A stretch of DNA of 64,000 nt from Paralichthys olivaceus (lineage: Eukaryota > Chordata > Actinopteri > Pleuronectiformes > Paralichthyidae), in NCBI RefSeq assembly GCF_024713975.1, contig NC_091097.1, positions 1,765,361 to 1,829,360 of the forward strand. The letters run 5' to 3'. The notes under the pieces are model-generated. The model worked only from the letters and a program-made list of their open reading frames with translations. It ran no database searches and was not told the DNA's origin. Every line of letters begins with the position of its first letter. Position 1 is the first letter of the stretch. The position numbers and the translations under genes are program-made. Positions 1-10,257 of the stretch are shown in pieces.

Positions 1-115
1 CCTCATAAGAAAAAAAGAAAAAAAATTCTAACTCGCTCCCACGGTCTCATTTCTGAACTCTCGCCAATAAAAAAAAGAATAGATCTGTACGTTCGGGGAA
101 GTTTTTTGAGTAAGG
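1..115. repeat. Fragment of long inverted-arm repeat family
   Basis: This stretch matches 917-1040 in the same orientation (shared words such as ctaactcgctccca and gatctgtacgttcgggg) and matches 13340-13410 in inverted orientation. It is a third, truncated copy of the arm sequence that flanks the Helitron-like region. No coding sequence is supported. Confidence 0.7.
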
Positions 116-120
116 GACTT

Positions 121-460
121 TGACTTGATGATTTGCCTCTCCTCTCCTCTGCTCTCCTCTCCTCTGCTCTCCTCTGCTCTCCTCTGCTCTCCTCTGCTCT
201 CCTCTGCTCTGCTCTCCTCTCCTCTCCTCTCCTCTCCTCTCCTCTCCCAGCACGTGCCCCTGGTACTCCGTGTGGGACTTTGACTTGATGATTTGCCTCT
301 CCTCCCCCAGCATGTGCCCCTGGTACTCCGAGTGGAGCCCCTGGTACTCCGTGGGAGACTTTGACTCGATGATTTCCCTCTCCTCTCCTCTCCCAGCATG
401 TGCCCCTGGTACTCCGTGTGGGACTTTGACTCGATGATTTCCCTCTCGTCCCCCAGCAGA
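121..460. repeat. Minisatellite with CTCCT-rich core
   Basis: Units containing gggactttgactTgatgattt, a CTCCT/CTGCT run and ccccTGGTACTCCG recur about four times with variable length. The longest pyrimidine run (about 139-246) is a (CTCCT/CTGCT)n microsatellite. Open frames across it translate only as low-complexity Arg/Glu repeats and are not genes. Confidence 0.8.
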
Positions 461-840
461 CCTCTAAAAATACATGCGAAAATACGTCGAATGGTGTTGC
501 TATGACTTTTCTAAGAATTCCGTCCAATCATTCTCTCCAAACTCACAGAAAAACGCGGCCAAAACCGACGAATGGGACTCAAGGTCTAACGGCCAAAAGA
601 GCGAGAGGGCATCAACGGGCATCTTTCGGCCACTTCATTTTGTGCTGAAACACTTCTCCTAGCCACAAACGGAGTCCGACAGACATGATTTTGTTTTTTG
701 TTTTTTTCTCTTTTTTTTTTTTTTTTTTGTTACATCTGGTGAAACTAGAGTTTGTTTCCGACGCACACATGTCAGTCACTCTGACATCTCTCGGTGCGGT
801 GGTTTAGGCTGAGTCGATTGACCGAGAAAAGTTTTCCGGT
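461..840. other. No gene seen; contains a poly-T run
   Basis: Unique-looking sequence with a T-rich tract at about 690-728. The 62-codon open frame at 474-662 has no recognisable domain or splice context, so I leave it unannotated. Confidence 0.5.
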
Positions 841-1405
841 CTCATTTCTCCATTGACTCCCATGTTCATTTTTGGGGGGAAAAAAAGTCAGAAAAGGAGA
901 AATACGGAAAAAAAATGTCTAACTCGCTCCCAGGGTCTTCTTTCTGAATTCTCGCCCCAAAAATTGATCTGTACGTTCGGGGAAGTCTTGGGATTCTCAC
1001 AGTGTTTTCATTTCACAGATAGGACTTATAGTTTTTGAGTAAGAGACACTTGTTTGAAGAGTGGCGCTAGAGCAGAGCACTCTGGCTTTCCCATTGACTC
1101 CAATGTAAAGCTCCAAAAATGATTCCTGATGAGAAAACTACATTTCTAAATCGCTCTCACGGTCTCATGTCTTAACTCTAACCAATACAAAACATATGTG
1201 GACGTCGGCCAAAGTCTTGGGATTCTCACAATGTGTTTATTTCTCAGATAGGACTTTTAGATTTTGAGTTAGAAGCATTTGTTTGAGCGGTGGTCTGAAG
1301 CTTGTTGGGCTCTCGAAAGTGAGGGGACAACAGGTGTTCCTCATCAAATCAGTGAGTAACCATAGCAACCCCATAGACTGACAGAGGAAAAGTCTCCTCT
1401 TTAAA
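841..1405 (+). repeat. Left inverted arm of candidate composite element
   Basis: The reverse complement of this segment aligns with 12905-13420 over most of its length. Shared blocks include ctctagcgccactcttcaaa, ataagtcctatctg, gtgagaatcccaagactt and gaacacctgttgtc. The arms face each other across about 11.5 kb that holds two minisatellite arrays and the Helitron-like gene. Similarity looks like roughly 85-90% by eye, with small indels. Two sub-blocks with the same ataagtc/gagaatc signature occur inside the arm, so the arm itself contains an older duplication. Confidence 0.75.
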
Positions 1406-1734
1406 ATAATAAAATAAAACTAGAAAATCTCTCCTGCCGAGACATTTTGAATGGGTGCCTTGTGCTCGTCGATGCCGGCGTTGCTTTGAACACTGAGACG
1501 CATATTATCCAGGTTTACATGAAATCCAATTTTAGAGACACATTACGTTTAAAAGAGAGAGAGAGAGAGACGGTGAGAGCGAAAGACATTTCCAAAAGCT
1601 GCTTGATTTTATAAACATACATGATCCAGGTCAGTGAGAGACTTGACCAATTTCAGAGAGACAGAGAGAAACCATGATGTAAGGTCTTATCACCATCCAT
1701 GGCATTTAATTTTTAAAATTCCCCCTCCTTCAGG
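1406..1734. other. No gene seen; short GA run
   Basis: AT-rich sequence with a (GA)n microsatellite at about 1552-1570. Nothing coding is supported. Confidence 0.5.
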
Positions 1735-2774
1735 CTTCTTCGGAACATCCTGAAACTATTTGGGGGTTTTATTTTGAAAGTCCAGTGTCTTTCAGGCTTC
1801 CTGGAAACATTCTGTAACTATTTGGGGGGTTTATTTTGAAAATCCAGCATCTTTCAGGCTTCCTGGGAACATTCTGTTACTATTTGGGAGTTTTATTTTG
1901 AAAGTCCACTCTTTTTCCGGCTCCCTGGGAACATCCTGTAACCATCTGGGGGTTTTATTTTGAAAATCCAGCATGTTTTAGGCCTCCTTGAAACATTCTG
2001 TAACTATTTGGGCATTTTATTTTGAAGGTACAGCATCTTTTAGGCTTCCTGGGACTATTTTGTAACTATTGGGGGGTTTTATTTTGAAAATCCAGCATCT
2101 CTCAGGCGTCCTGGGAACATTCTGTTACTATTTGGGGGTTTTATTTTGAAAATCCACTCTTTTTCCAGCTCCCTGGGAACATTCTGTAACTAGTTGGGCA
2201 TTTTATTTTGAAAGTCCAGCTTCTATTAGGCTTCTTAAAAACATTCCTTAACAATCTCGGGATTTTATTTTGAAATTCTAGCTTTTTTTACTCGTCCTAG
2301 GAACATCCTGTAACTATTTGGAAGTTTTATTTTGAAAATCCACTATTTTTCCAGCACCCTGGGAACATCCTGTAACCATCTGGGTGTTTTATTTTGAAAA
2401 ACCAGGCTCTGTACAGCTTTCCTGGTAGCATTCTATTACTATGGGGGGGCTTATTTCAAAATAAAGGCTCTGTACAGACTTCCTGGTAACATTCTATTAC
2501 AATGGGGGGGGCTATTTTCAAAATAAAGGCTCATTACCTGTTTCCTGGTAATATCCAGTTACTATGGGGGGGATGGTTGGGCTCATTTATACACTCAAAC
2601 ATAGGCTCTGTACATGTTTCCTTGTAATATGGGGGGATGGGGGGGCTTATTTTCAAAATAAAGGCTTTGTACAGACTTCCTAATAACATTCTATTACAAT
2701 GGGGGAGGGTTGTTTATTTTTATATTCAAAATATAGGCTCTGTATAGACTTCCTAGTAACATTCTGTTATAATG
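1735..2774. repeat. About 60-bp minisatellite array, left copy
   Basis: About 17 diverged units. Early units (type A) carry caggcttcctgggaacattc, then ctgtaactatttggggg and ttttattttgaaaatcc. Later units (type B) carry ggctctgtacagacttcctg, attctattacaatggggg and tattttcaaaataaagg. The same A-then-B order and orientation recurs at 12045-12790. The array abuts the truncated C-terminal end of the Helitron-like Rep frame at 2775, where a helicase domain would normally follow. Confidence 0.85.
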
Positions 2775-4637
2775 TTATAACACTTGCTCTGTATCAGGAG
2801 CCATTTCCTTCAACTTGCTCATGGGAAGACTCATCTTCAGTGCGTTTTCATCAGTCTGTACAAACACCACACTGCGTGAACACTTTTTTAGTGGTAAGCT
2901 GCATGTCCGCGCCACAGACTCTTGAGCACTTACCTCTCTGTGCTTGGAGTACGCCTGCATGATCTGCTTCATTTCGTCTTTCTCATTGACGTCTTTTTTA
3001 CGCACTTCACCGATGACTTGATTGAGCGTCTGAGTCATCTCATGTTCCGGCTTGGACATGTATGACAACATGTACGCAATGCAGCAGTACTCATCGAGAA
3101 CAAACTGAATGTCCATGTTAGCGTTCCATACCCTCAGCAAATGGTCATTGAATCCATTCACCCAACAGTCGATTGGACGACGCTTCATCACAATGACATA
3201 GCCGGTAGTTAGATTCTCGACATTGACCCTGAATTCTTGGTAGGTCATCTGGAATTTCTCCAGCAGTTCTGACAAAGTCATGGGTGGGTTCTTTGATTCA
3301 CTAAGGAAAGTCCATATTGGTTTGAGTTTAGCCATGGCGTCCTTTTGGATCTGTCGAAGACGTCTCTGTTTTGGCTTGGACTTTTTCCCTTTTCTCCCAC
3401 TTTTACTTGTTGCTGGTTTCTTGTCATCATCATCTTCACGATCGTCTGGGCAAGTGATGATGGTTTTGTCCATGGGTGCTTTAGGATAACCAAATCTGCA
3501 CTCGCTGCTGCCTTTTCTGCAAGATTTGGAATGATTTCTGCTGTGCATCTGAACCTCAGAGACAATTTTGTGGAGCTCCGGGTCTGCATTTGGGTCAGGC
3601 ATCTGGCATGTTACGTGCTGGTCGATGAACTTGCACACTTCATCGTCCTTATCCTCTCCAAACTCAGGTGCATCCTTAATCCAAACCACCAAATGGATGT
3701 GTGGGCTTCCTCTGGCTTGAAACTCCACTCGATAGAAGTAATCTTCTACTTGACCAATGGGCTGTGTGTCTGACAGGATCAGATTCATTAGCGCATCAAC
3801 CCTTTTTTCAAACATCCTCATCACAGTGACAGGGTTGCTTCGTAGAATGTCACATTTTGCATTCCAGTCGAGCTGTGAAAAGTCAACACTTTCACCTTGT
3901 TGTGCTTTTATGACCTCTATGAACTCAGGCCATCTCATCTCAGCAGCAGAAAATGTCAGAAAGAATGTGGGCTTGCCCACCTGTCTGACCATGGCATGTA
4001 GGTCTTTCAGCGCCTTTTCCCAATAAGCCGGAGTGCCTCGAAGAGGTTGCATGAATCGTGTTGCGTCCTTGTTTGTTATCAGTCTTTCAACCTCTTTATT
4101 ATCTTGAAGCATCCGGCTGGAAATTTTGCGTCCATCTCTGGTGACGGGTTTACCTTTACGCAGTTGAATTGACATGCTGTTTTTAGCAATGTGTGTTTCT
4201 GTCACAAACTGCGAGAAGAACAGGTAAGTCTGGTCCACTGCAAAGCGGTTATCTGCTGAGAAAAGCCTTGCGTTAAAGTACATGCTTGGGGACACATTAA
4301 TCTGCCGGACCTCATCCAGTGTGTTCTGTCCAGTTGGGAACTGAACAGGGAAGGCCATGGCTTCTAGTTTTGGTATAGCAAAGAAGCCAACGGGTTTGTT
4401 ACCTTGGGCGGGTGCAATGCTAAATATTCCCTCGCCATATGATAAAATGTCCTGTGCAATGTCAGGTGGCTGCATGCAGGTGTCCAGGGCCAGACCAGGT
4501 CTAAGTTCCTCTTTGTCTTTGTCTGGGTCTGATTTGGACTGATCGGCCTGTTCACCGTTTGGTTCAGCCTCCACCGGCTGATCATCTGAGTTGAAAGTAG
4601 CACTCTCATCGATTGATATGTCTTCATATTCTGAGTG
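2775..4637 (-). pseudogene. Helitron-like Rep nuclease domain, helicase missing
   Basis: This open frame (about 599 residues from 4574, open upstream to about 4637) has the architecture of a Helitron N-terminal Rep domain. The two-histidine metal motif appears as [10 protein letters not shown] near residue 290. The paired-tyrosine motif appears as [11 protein letters not shown], with Tyr-x3-Tyr spacing, near residue 507. A REVSAQE segment follows, as is typical after the Rep core. In autonomous Helitrons this domain nicks and joins single-stranded DNA for rolling-circle transposition and is fused to a Pif1-like helicase. Here the frame stops at 2775 against the minisatellite array, so the helicase is absent. 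The frame is offset from the upstream open frame ending at 4624; the two read smoothly together across a one-register shift near 4638. I infer an inactive relic, although both halves are otherwise open. Confidence 0.85.
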
Positions 4638-6741
4638 CTTTCAGTGTGTGTAGTCCTGCCAGCACATTTCTCATGTTGACAGTGTAAAAGTACTGATGCC
4701 CCTTATACTTGATGTTCCTTTTCAGTTTAACCTGTAACAGCTGGGCTTCACCGCTGGGTCTTGGGAGACAGTTCACTGTTGCACTTACTTCCGATGGCAC
4801 GCACACAACAGCGCCGTGTACTGCTCTTTGCTGTCCTTTGGGCAATGCAATTATTTTTGCAAAAGGCAGGACTTTGGCAATTAGCTGTCTCTCAAGCACA
4901 TTTAATTCACCCAACTCTGGTGGGATAGGTGCCAGCTCTAATTCATTAGCCACTGCAATGGATGGCATGCTTCCTCTTCTCAGGTGGCCGTTACAAGTGT
5001 GGCAAATCCACTCCTGCTGCCTTTCTTGCGGAACGGTACAAGTAGGCGAGCATTCCGTGTCACAAACGTGAACATATTTCCCTGTTAAGCAACTAGCTAC
5101 CAAGTGAACATTTTTAACAAATTTGGACCTGTCGCAACGCACAACTTGATTAGCAAAAAGTGCCCTGTGGCACACTGTGCAAACATAGGTGGGGCCATTA
5201 CGGATTTTTTCACGGAAGGAAGACATCGCAGCTTGCATCACACTGTTGATCACAGGCTGTGGAGTTTGGTGGATTACAATCCGTCTGTATTTCCTTCTTA
5301 TTTTCAGGGCCCGCTGCAACTTGTGACGAAGGTAAAAAGTAGCATTTCTAGCCAGCTTGTCTCTTTTGTTCACAGTACAGCGCCGTATGTGATACAGTCT
5401 AAATTCTGGGTCATTGGAATACCTGATTTTGATATGCTGACTTTGTTTTAGCCTGAAGTCCTGGTCACGTACATATCTTGATCTAATGTACGTTTTCTTA
5501 GTCTCTCTGACGTCACAATCTGTGTTATACCTCTTGGCCATGTATTTTTTCTTTTTGCACTGAAATTCAGGATTTGTCTTGTATCTTCTGGCATTGTATG
5601 ATATCTTTTTGCCTCGAACACAAGGATCTGCGTAACGACGTTTTGATAATAACAGCTTTTGCTTTCGGAAATGACAGTCTTTGGCATATCTGCTATTCGC
5701 AACCTGCAGTTTTTTAATTCGATATTCTAAACACCTGGCATATCTGTTTCTTTCCATTTGGTTTTTGGTTTTGCGAGGCAGTTTGAAGGGAGTAGATTTT
5801 CTTGTGCAGATTGCTTTTTTTCGACGATGTTTGTTTAGTTTCAACACATTTCTTTCTGATTTGTTTTTTTGATCTAACCCCCGATTCAATTCTAGATCTT
5901 TTTCGCATTCATTTTTCTCTGGGCTTTCAGCTTCCACAGTTAGTTGTGCTTGTGGGAGAGCTGAAGAAACATTTGACATGTCCACATTTGGATCAGAAAT
6001 CTTAACACTAACAGTTTCTGCTTCTGGTATGTAGGAAGTTGTTTGTGACTGCGATTCTGGGTTATGTACAATTGTGTCTGGTTGAGGTACAGATGTAGCA
6101 CTTACTGTTACCTCCACATCAGCTGCCTGTCCAGGACTGCCACCGGAATTGACAGAATGGAAAGAAACAGGCACAAACTCATAGCCGGCATAACAGCCAC
6201 GGCCTTTAAACAGCTTGTGCAGGTGGTCGATCAAGTCACAGAGATGATTGAAACTCAGCATAACTGCAGTTCCTTCTGGGTGGGGAAGACCTCTTCCACT
6301 TCTTGTGTGAGAGTCAAAGAGTCCATAACGCCCTGATCTGTCCCGGAAAACTGCGTAGCACTCAGGAGATACCAACAGTATGGCATGACTGACTTCTGTT
6401 GTCAGAGCCTCAAGTTGTTTGGCAAGAGTCAACCAACCAACAGGGGTGTGTTCTGGGGCCTTCACGCAGCCACATCTCACTGAAGACATCTGGACATTGT
6501 AGATATCAGTGTCTGTTAAAACTTGCTTCGGCATTTCCTCGACTGTCAGGTGGTCACTGACAAAGCTTTTATCTAAAATGAGCTGGTTTTTGATGCCAAC
6601 ATAGAGAGCATCTCCCTGCTGAAGCACTCTGTCGAGGTTGTCTCTGTCGAACCGCAATCCTTCGTTGTGATATGCCAAAAATGTCAGTGCCATACAGGTG
6701 CACTGATGATTCCTGGAGTATGTGTTGTACCGAACATCATT
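4624..6741 (-). pseudogene. Helitron-like protein, N-terminal part: protease-like, basic repeats, Cys finger
   Basis: This is the large exon of the minus-strand gene, 705 codons to a premature TGA at 4624-4626. In order it shows a cysteine-protease-like domain with the block RNHQCTCMAL (Cys codons at 6700-6702 and 6694-6696), then LDRVLQQGDALY and the Asp-x-His block LFDSHTR (Asp 6313-6315, His 6307-6309). Next is a Lys/Arg-rich stretch (about 5290-5760) of repeated Y-x12-15 units such as KRRYADP and AKRYNTD. A Cys-rich module follows with CTVC, CDTEC and CHTC pairs (about 4985-5200). The Cys...Asp-x-His order recalls peptidase C76 (herpesvirus tegument deubiquitinase-like) domains that I believe are annotated in other fish transposon proteins; this is inference. 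The protein leads directly into the Rep domain, in a shifted frame. Confidence 0.7.
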
Positions 6742-6773
6742 CTGACTATGAGGAGAGAAAAAACAAACCCTAC

Positions 6774-6857
6774 CTTCATAGCTGGAGGACAGGAGACACT
6801 GGGTGTAGCCATCTTCCACACATTTCCTGAATGTGGAGGGTTTTGTTCTTTGGGAAG
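6774..6857 (-). CDS. Tandem-duplicated 84-nt exon, copy d
   Basis: Flanked by a cag acceptor (6858-6860) and a GTAGGG donor (6768-6773). It is 84 nt, phase 0 at both ends, and encodes 28 residues starting LPKEQNPPHSG with no stop. It aligns with the exons at 7111-7194, 7377-7457 and 7744-7827. The next acceptor in the correct phase is only 32 nt away (intron 6742-6773), which is very short for a spliceosomal intron, so this junction may be damaged. Confidence 0.6.
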
Positions 6858-7110
6858 CTGATGATGTAAAGTTAAATTTGAAGTTTGGCTTCATGTCAAA
6901 CAAAATAATCACTTGACAATTATAAAACATATATTTGTTTCTGCAAATCAGGTATTTATGACTAGTTGACTCAGCAAAATCAGATTGAACAGATTCTGGG
7001 TTCAGGTCATATCTGTGTGTCCACTTTGGCCATCTAATAACACAATACCAAGTTCATGACACACAGTGTATTGTATAGATGTTCCACAGTGTGGGGAATA
7101 AAAAGCCTAC

Positions 7111-7194
7111 CTGTTTAGCTGGAGAACAGCAGCCAGTCGGTGCATCTCTCCTCCAAAAATGTCTTGATTGGGGAGGAGTCTGTATTTTGGAAAC
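7111..7194 (-). CDS. Tandem-duplicated 84-nt exon, copy c
   Basis: Acceptor cag at 7195-7197 and donor GTAGGC at 7105-7110. It is 84 nt, phase 0-0, encoding 28 residues that begin VSKIQTPPQSRHFW and end with a SPAKQ block. The intron sequence beside it also resembles that beside copy d, so the duplication unit is exon plus intron, about 300-350 bp. Confidence 0.6.
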
Positions 7195-7376
7195 CTGATG
7201 ACATGAAATTAAATTTGATTTATTAATAACTTTTTGTCAAACATAGTAGTCACTTGATAATTATAAAACAATACTTGTATATGGAAATCAAGTACTTATG
7301 ACTACTTAACTCTGTAAAATTATAACAGAATCTGGGTTCAGCCCATATCTCCAATGTGTCAAAAACAAATCCATAC

Positions 7377-7457
7377 CTTTGAAGGTGGAGAATTCACAGG
7401 GGTGTGCGAATTGTCCTTTGACCAGAAATGTCTGGCTGGTGGAGGCGTCTCTGCCGT
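7377..7457 (-). CDS. Tandem-duplicated 81-nt exon, copy b
   Basis: Acceptor cag at 7458-7460 and donor GTATGG at 7371-7376. It is 81 nt, phase 0-0, beginning TAETPPPARHFWSKD and ending SPPSK. It shares the RHFW and SPP-K positions with copy c and is the most diverged of the four. Confidence 0.55.
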
Positions 7458-7539
7458 CTGAGGAAAAAAATTATACCAAGTATGTGAAACACAAGACATT
7501 GTGTATTGTATAGATATACCGGAGTGACAGAGACTTTGT

Positions 7540-7662
7540 GTGTGTGAGTGAGTGAGTGTGTGTGAGTGAGTGAGTGTGTGTGAGTATATACCGGAGTGAC
7601 AGAGACTTTGTGTGTGTGAGTGAGTGAGTGTGTGTGAGTGAGTGAGTGTGTGTGAGTGGACT
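7540..7662. repeat. GTGTGA/GAGTGA microsatellite, partly duplicated
   Basis: A (GTGTGTGAGTGAGTGA)n tract in which a block starting ataccggagtgacagagact is itself repeated (7517 and 7587). It sits in the intron between exon copies a and b. Confidence 0.8.
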
Positions 7663-7743
7663 GTGGTTTCAGTCATCTGATAACTAAATACCAAGTTCAA
7701 GACTGCATGTTGTATGTAAAGTGTGGGAGATATAAAAGCCCAC

Positions 7744-7827
7744 CTTTTTAGCTGGAGAATGGGAGCCAGTGGGTCCATCCGTCCTCCAAACATTTCTTGG
7801 CCGTGGAGAGGTCTGTACTTTGGGAAC
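7744..7827 (-). CDS. Tandem-duplicated 84-nt exon, copy a
   Basis: Acceptor cag at 7828-7830 and donor GTGGGC at 7738-7743. It is 84 nt, phase 0-0, beginning VPKVQTSPRPRNVW and ending SPAKK. It is the first small exon after the ATG exon and joins it in phase. Confidence 0.65.
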
Positions 7828-7928
7828 CTGATGATACATGAAACTTATCAATTAATACAAATACATTATCTTAACATTACATTAGGATAATGCTGTCAAA
7901 TTCAGCTATGTATTTATTGTTTAGGTAC

Positions 7929-8030
7929 CTCTCGGCCAAGACCGGGTGGGCTGACTGGGGTGGGATCTGCCAGGTCGAGCTTTGACCAGCGCACTTTTTG
8001 TGCCTGTGACCTCTTGCCCTTCCTCGGCAT
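7929..8030 (-). CDS. First coding exon of Helitron-like gene
   Basis: The ATG at 8028-8030 opens a 34-codon exon starting MPRKGKRSQAQKVRW and ending LGRE, phase 0, followed by the donor GTACCT at 7923-7928. A short basic N-terminus of this form resembles those I have seen on predicted fish transposon-associated proteins (memory, not a search). It splices in phase to the 84-nt exon at 7744-7827. An acceptor-like tttcag lies two bases before the ATG, so there is at least one upstream non-coding exon, possibly at 11281. Confidence 0.65.
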
Positions 8031-8687
8031 CTCTGAAACAATTTGGGGATCAAAAAAAAAGTCTTGTAACAAGATTAAATTTTTTTAATTTCTTTTTAAT
8101 TGTAATTTAAATACTTAATACAATACCGTCAACCAAGTTTGTCCCGTCTGTGGCCAGTGGATGATGATCATAGGATGAACAGAAAAGGAATGTAAGTGGA
8201 AAAGAAGCAAAACAGTACAGTAAGGTGGATAGTTATAAATCTATGAATCCAAAATACTCACCAAGATAGAAAAAGATTTGACTGGACCCTGGTTGTCCTC
8301 GTCACAGGTGGTCCTGCCTTGGTCGTCTCACGTTGGCCTACAATTTGTTAGGTACAGGTTAAGAGTTTGTTACTTGACCGACAGGTGTGCTTTTCCAATT
8401 TAATTTGTATAGTGTATATTCTCATCTACTCTAACTTACCGTGAAAATCTGGTGAAGCTGTGAAGGATACCTAGACAGAGAAACTCACAAAATACGTTAA
8501 TAACAATACAAATGATTTAAACAAAAATATGCAACACTATGAAAATTTCGATGAGCCTGTCTTGAAGATCTTGGGCACAAAACCTGAGAAAGACAATACA
8601 TTTTCAATTACTCCAGAGTAGATATTAATGAGGACCACATACGACAAAGAATGACATGATCCGCCACACTCACGATGAGGTCAATGA
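8031..8687. other. Probable 5' intron, no gene seen
   Basis: AT-rich sequence between the ATG exon and a minisatellite. No open frame with support is seen. Untranslated exons of the minus-strand gene could lie here, but I cannot fix their boundaries. Confidence 0.4.
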
Positions 8688-8815
8688 AGGGCTGGACGCT
8701 GAAGGTCAATGCAGGGCTGGATGCTGAAGGTCAATGCAGGTCTGGATGCTGAAGGTCAATGCAGGGCTGAACGCCGAAGGTCAATGAAGGGCTGGATGCT
8801 GAAGGTCAATGAATT
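8688..8815. repeat. 27-bp minisatellite, about five units
   Basis: Units of the form ggtcaatgcagggctggatg plus ctgaa recur in tandem with a few substitutions (acgctgaa, acgccgaa). The array ends at gtcaatgaattgtg. Confidence 0.9.
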
Positions 8816-8904
8816 GTGTCTGTAAAAAAAGTGATTTAAATAGCAGTCAGGATACAAATTTAGTATTCTCAGTAAAAAACTGTGTTGGCAACAATGTCCC
8901 CACT

Positions 8905-9383
8905 CAAAGGTTTAGTGTGTAGAATTTAGTGACACCTAAAAACATGGCAGCCTAAGTAGAGGACCCAGTATAAATAAATATAAATGTCACCATTCTAGGA
9001 TTAAGAAAACAACAATGAGAACAATTTAGATGAAACACACATGGAAATATCACTGGGATTATTTTATAATCAATTTCCACCCATCTCCCCTCTCCTATTT
9101 TTCTCTGCTCACCTCAACCGGTCCAGGCAGATGGCCGCCCATATTGAGCCTGGTTCAGGTTTCTCCCTGTTAATGAGGGAGTTTTTCCTCTTCAGTCGCC
9201 AAAGTGCTACTCATTGTGGGAACTGTTGTTTCTCTCTATATCAATAAGATTTTAAGGTCTTGACCTTCTATGTAAAGTGTCTTGAGGTAATGTAGATTAT
9301 GATTTGGTGCTATACAGATACAGTTGAATTGAATTTCTACCAATAGACCCCTTTCACATAAATCAAACACACTGGACCTTTAA
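8905..9383 (-). mobile_element. MITE of the TTAAAGGT family, with nested insertion
   Basis: It starts with caaaggtttagtgtgtagaa and ends with acactggacctttaa, the inverted ends of the family also seen at 28858-29231 and 39354-39726. Most of the inner sequence between the first 60 bp and the LINE tail is shortened. The body is split by a LINE 3' tail at 9079-9335, with aatttc on both sides of the insert. Confidence 0.7.
9079..9335 (+). mobile_element. RTE/Rex3-like LINE 3' tail inserted in MITE
   Basis: The sequence gagggagtttttcctcttca, then cgccaaagtgct and gatttggtgctatacagata with a gaattgaattt tail, is the familiar teleost RTE/Rex3-type 3' end. It is 5'-truncated and flanked by a possible aatttc target duplication. 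Confidence 0.7.
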
Positions 9384-9402
9384 TCACAAACCGTCTGTGC
9401 CT

Positions 9403-9407
<5 letters not shown>

Positions 9408-9438
<31 letters not shown>
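9408..9438. repeat. (TA)n microsatellite
   Basis: About 15 TA dinucleotides directly before the first 298-bp tandem unit. Confidence 0.95.
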
Positions 9439-9441
<3 letters not shown>

Positions 9442-10257
9442 ACATGTAACTACACTTTGTCTCAATTATTTCACATCAGTTTTAGCAACAAGCCAGCAGG
9501 TCCCACTTTCCATGCACACACATTTTTACAACGTGAATCCAAACATGCTGCAGAAACACAAAATACCAATGCTCTCAGTAACACACAATGAAATAATTTG
9601 CACAAAAAGGCAACACTACCCATAGACATGTACACGCACACGCACACACACACACAACTATAAGTTAATGTTACTTTGGAACTTACTCAGATGAAGTTAC
9701 TGTGCATTAATAGCCCAAAAACTAAAATCACATAGATCAACATGTAACTACACTTTGTCTCTATTATTTTACATCAGTTTTAGCAACAAGCCAGCAGGTC
9801 CCACTTTCCATGCACACAAATTTTTACAACCTGAATCCAAACATGCTGCAGAAACACAAAATACCAATGCTCTCAGTAACACACAATGAAATAATTTGCA
9901 CAAAAAGGCAACACTACCCATAGACATGTACACGCACACGCGCACACACACACAACTATAAGTTAATGTTACTTTGGAACTTACTCAGATAAAGTTACTG
10001 TGCATTAATAGCCCAAAAACTAAAATCACATAGATCAACATGTAACTACACTTTGTCTCTGTTATTTTACATCAGTTTTAGCAACAAGCCAGCAGGTCCC
10101 ACTTTCCATGTACACACATTTTTACAACGTGAATCCAAACATGCTGCAGAAACACAAAATACCAATGCTCTCAGTAACACACAATGAAATAATTTGCACA
10201 AAAAGGCAACATTACCCATAGACATGTACACACACACAACTATAAGTTAATGCTACT
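9439..10257. repeat. 298-bp satellite, three units
   Basis: Units start tcaacatgtaactacacttt at 9439, 9737 and 10035, a period of 298 bp. They differ by few substitutions and by the length of a (CA)n tract near each unit's end; the third unit is cut short. The 60-codon minus frames at 9471-9653 and 9769-9951 are repeat translations, not genes. Confidence 0.95.

Noticed and set aside
3..527. Long minus-strand open frames (up to 174 codons) at the left edge
   Set aside because: They translate a CTCCT-type minisatellite into repetitive Arg/Glu/Gln; the three overlapping frames repeat one pattern and show no domain.
3345..3773. Plus-strand open frame of 142 codons
   Set aside because: It lies wholly opposite the Rep-domain frame, which has recognisable motifs; this one has none.
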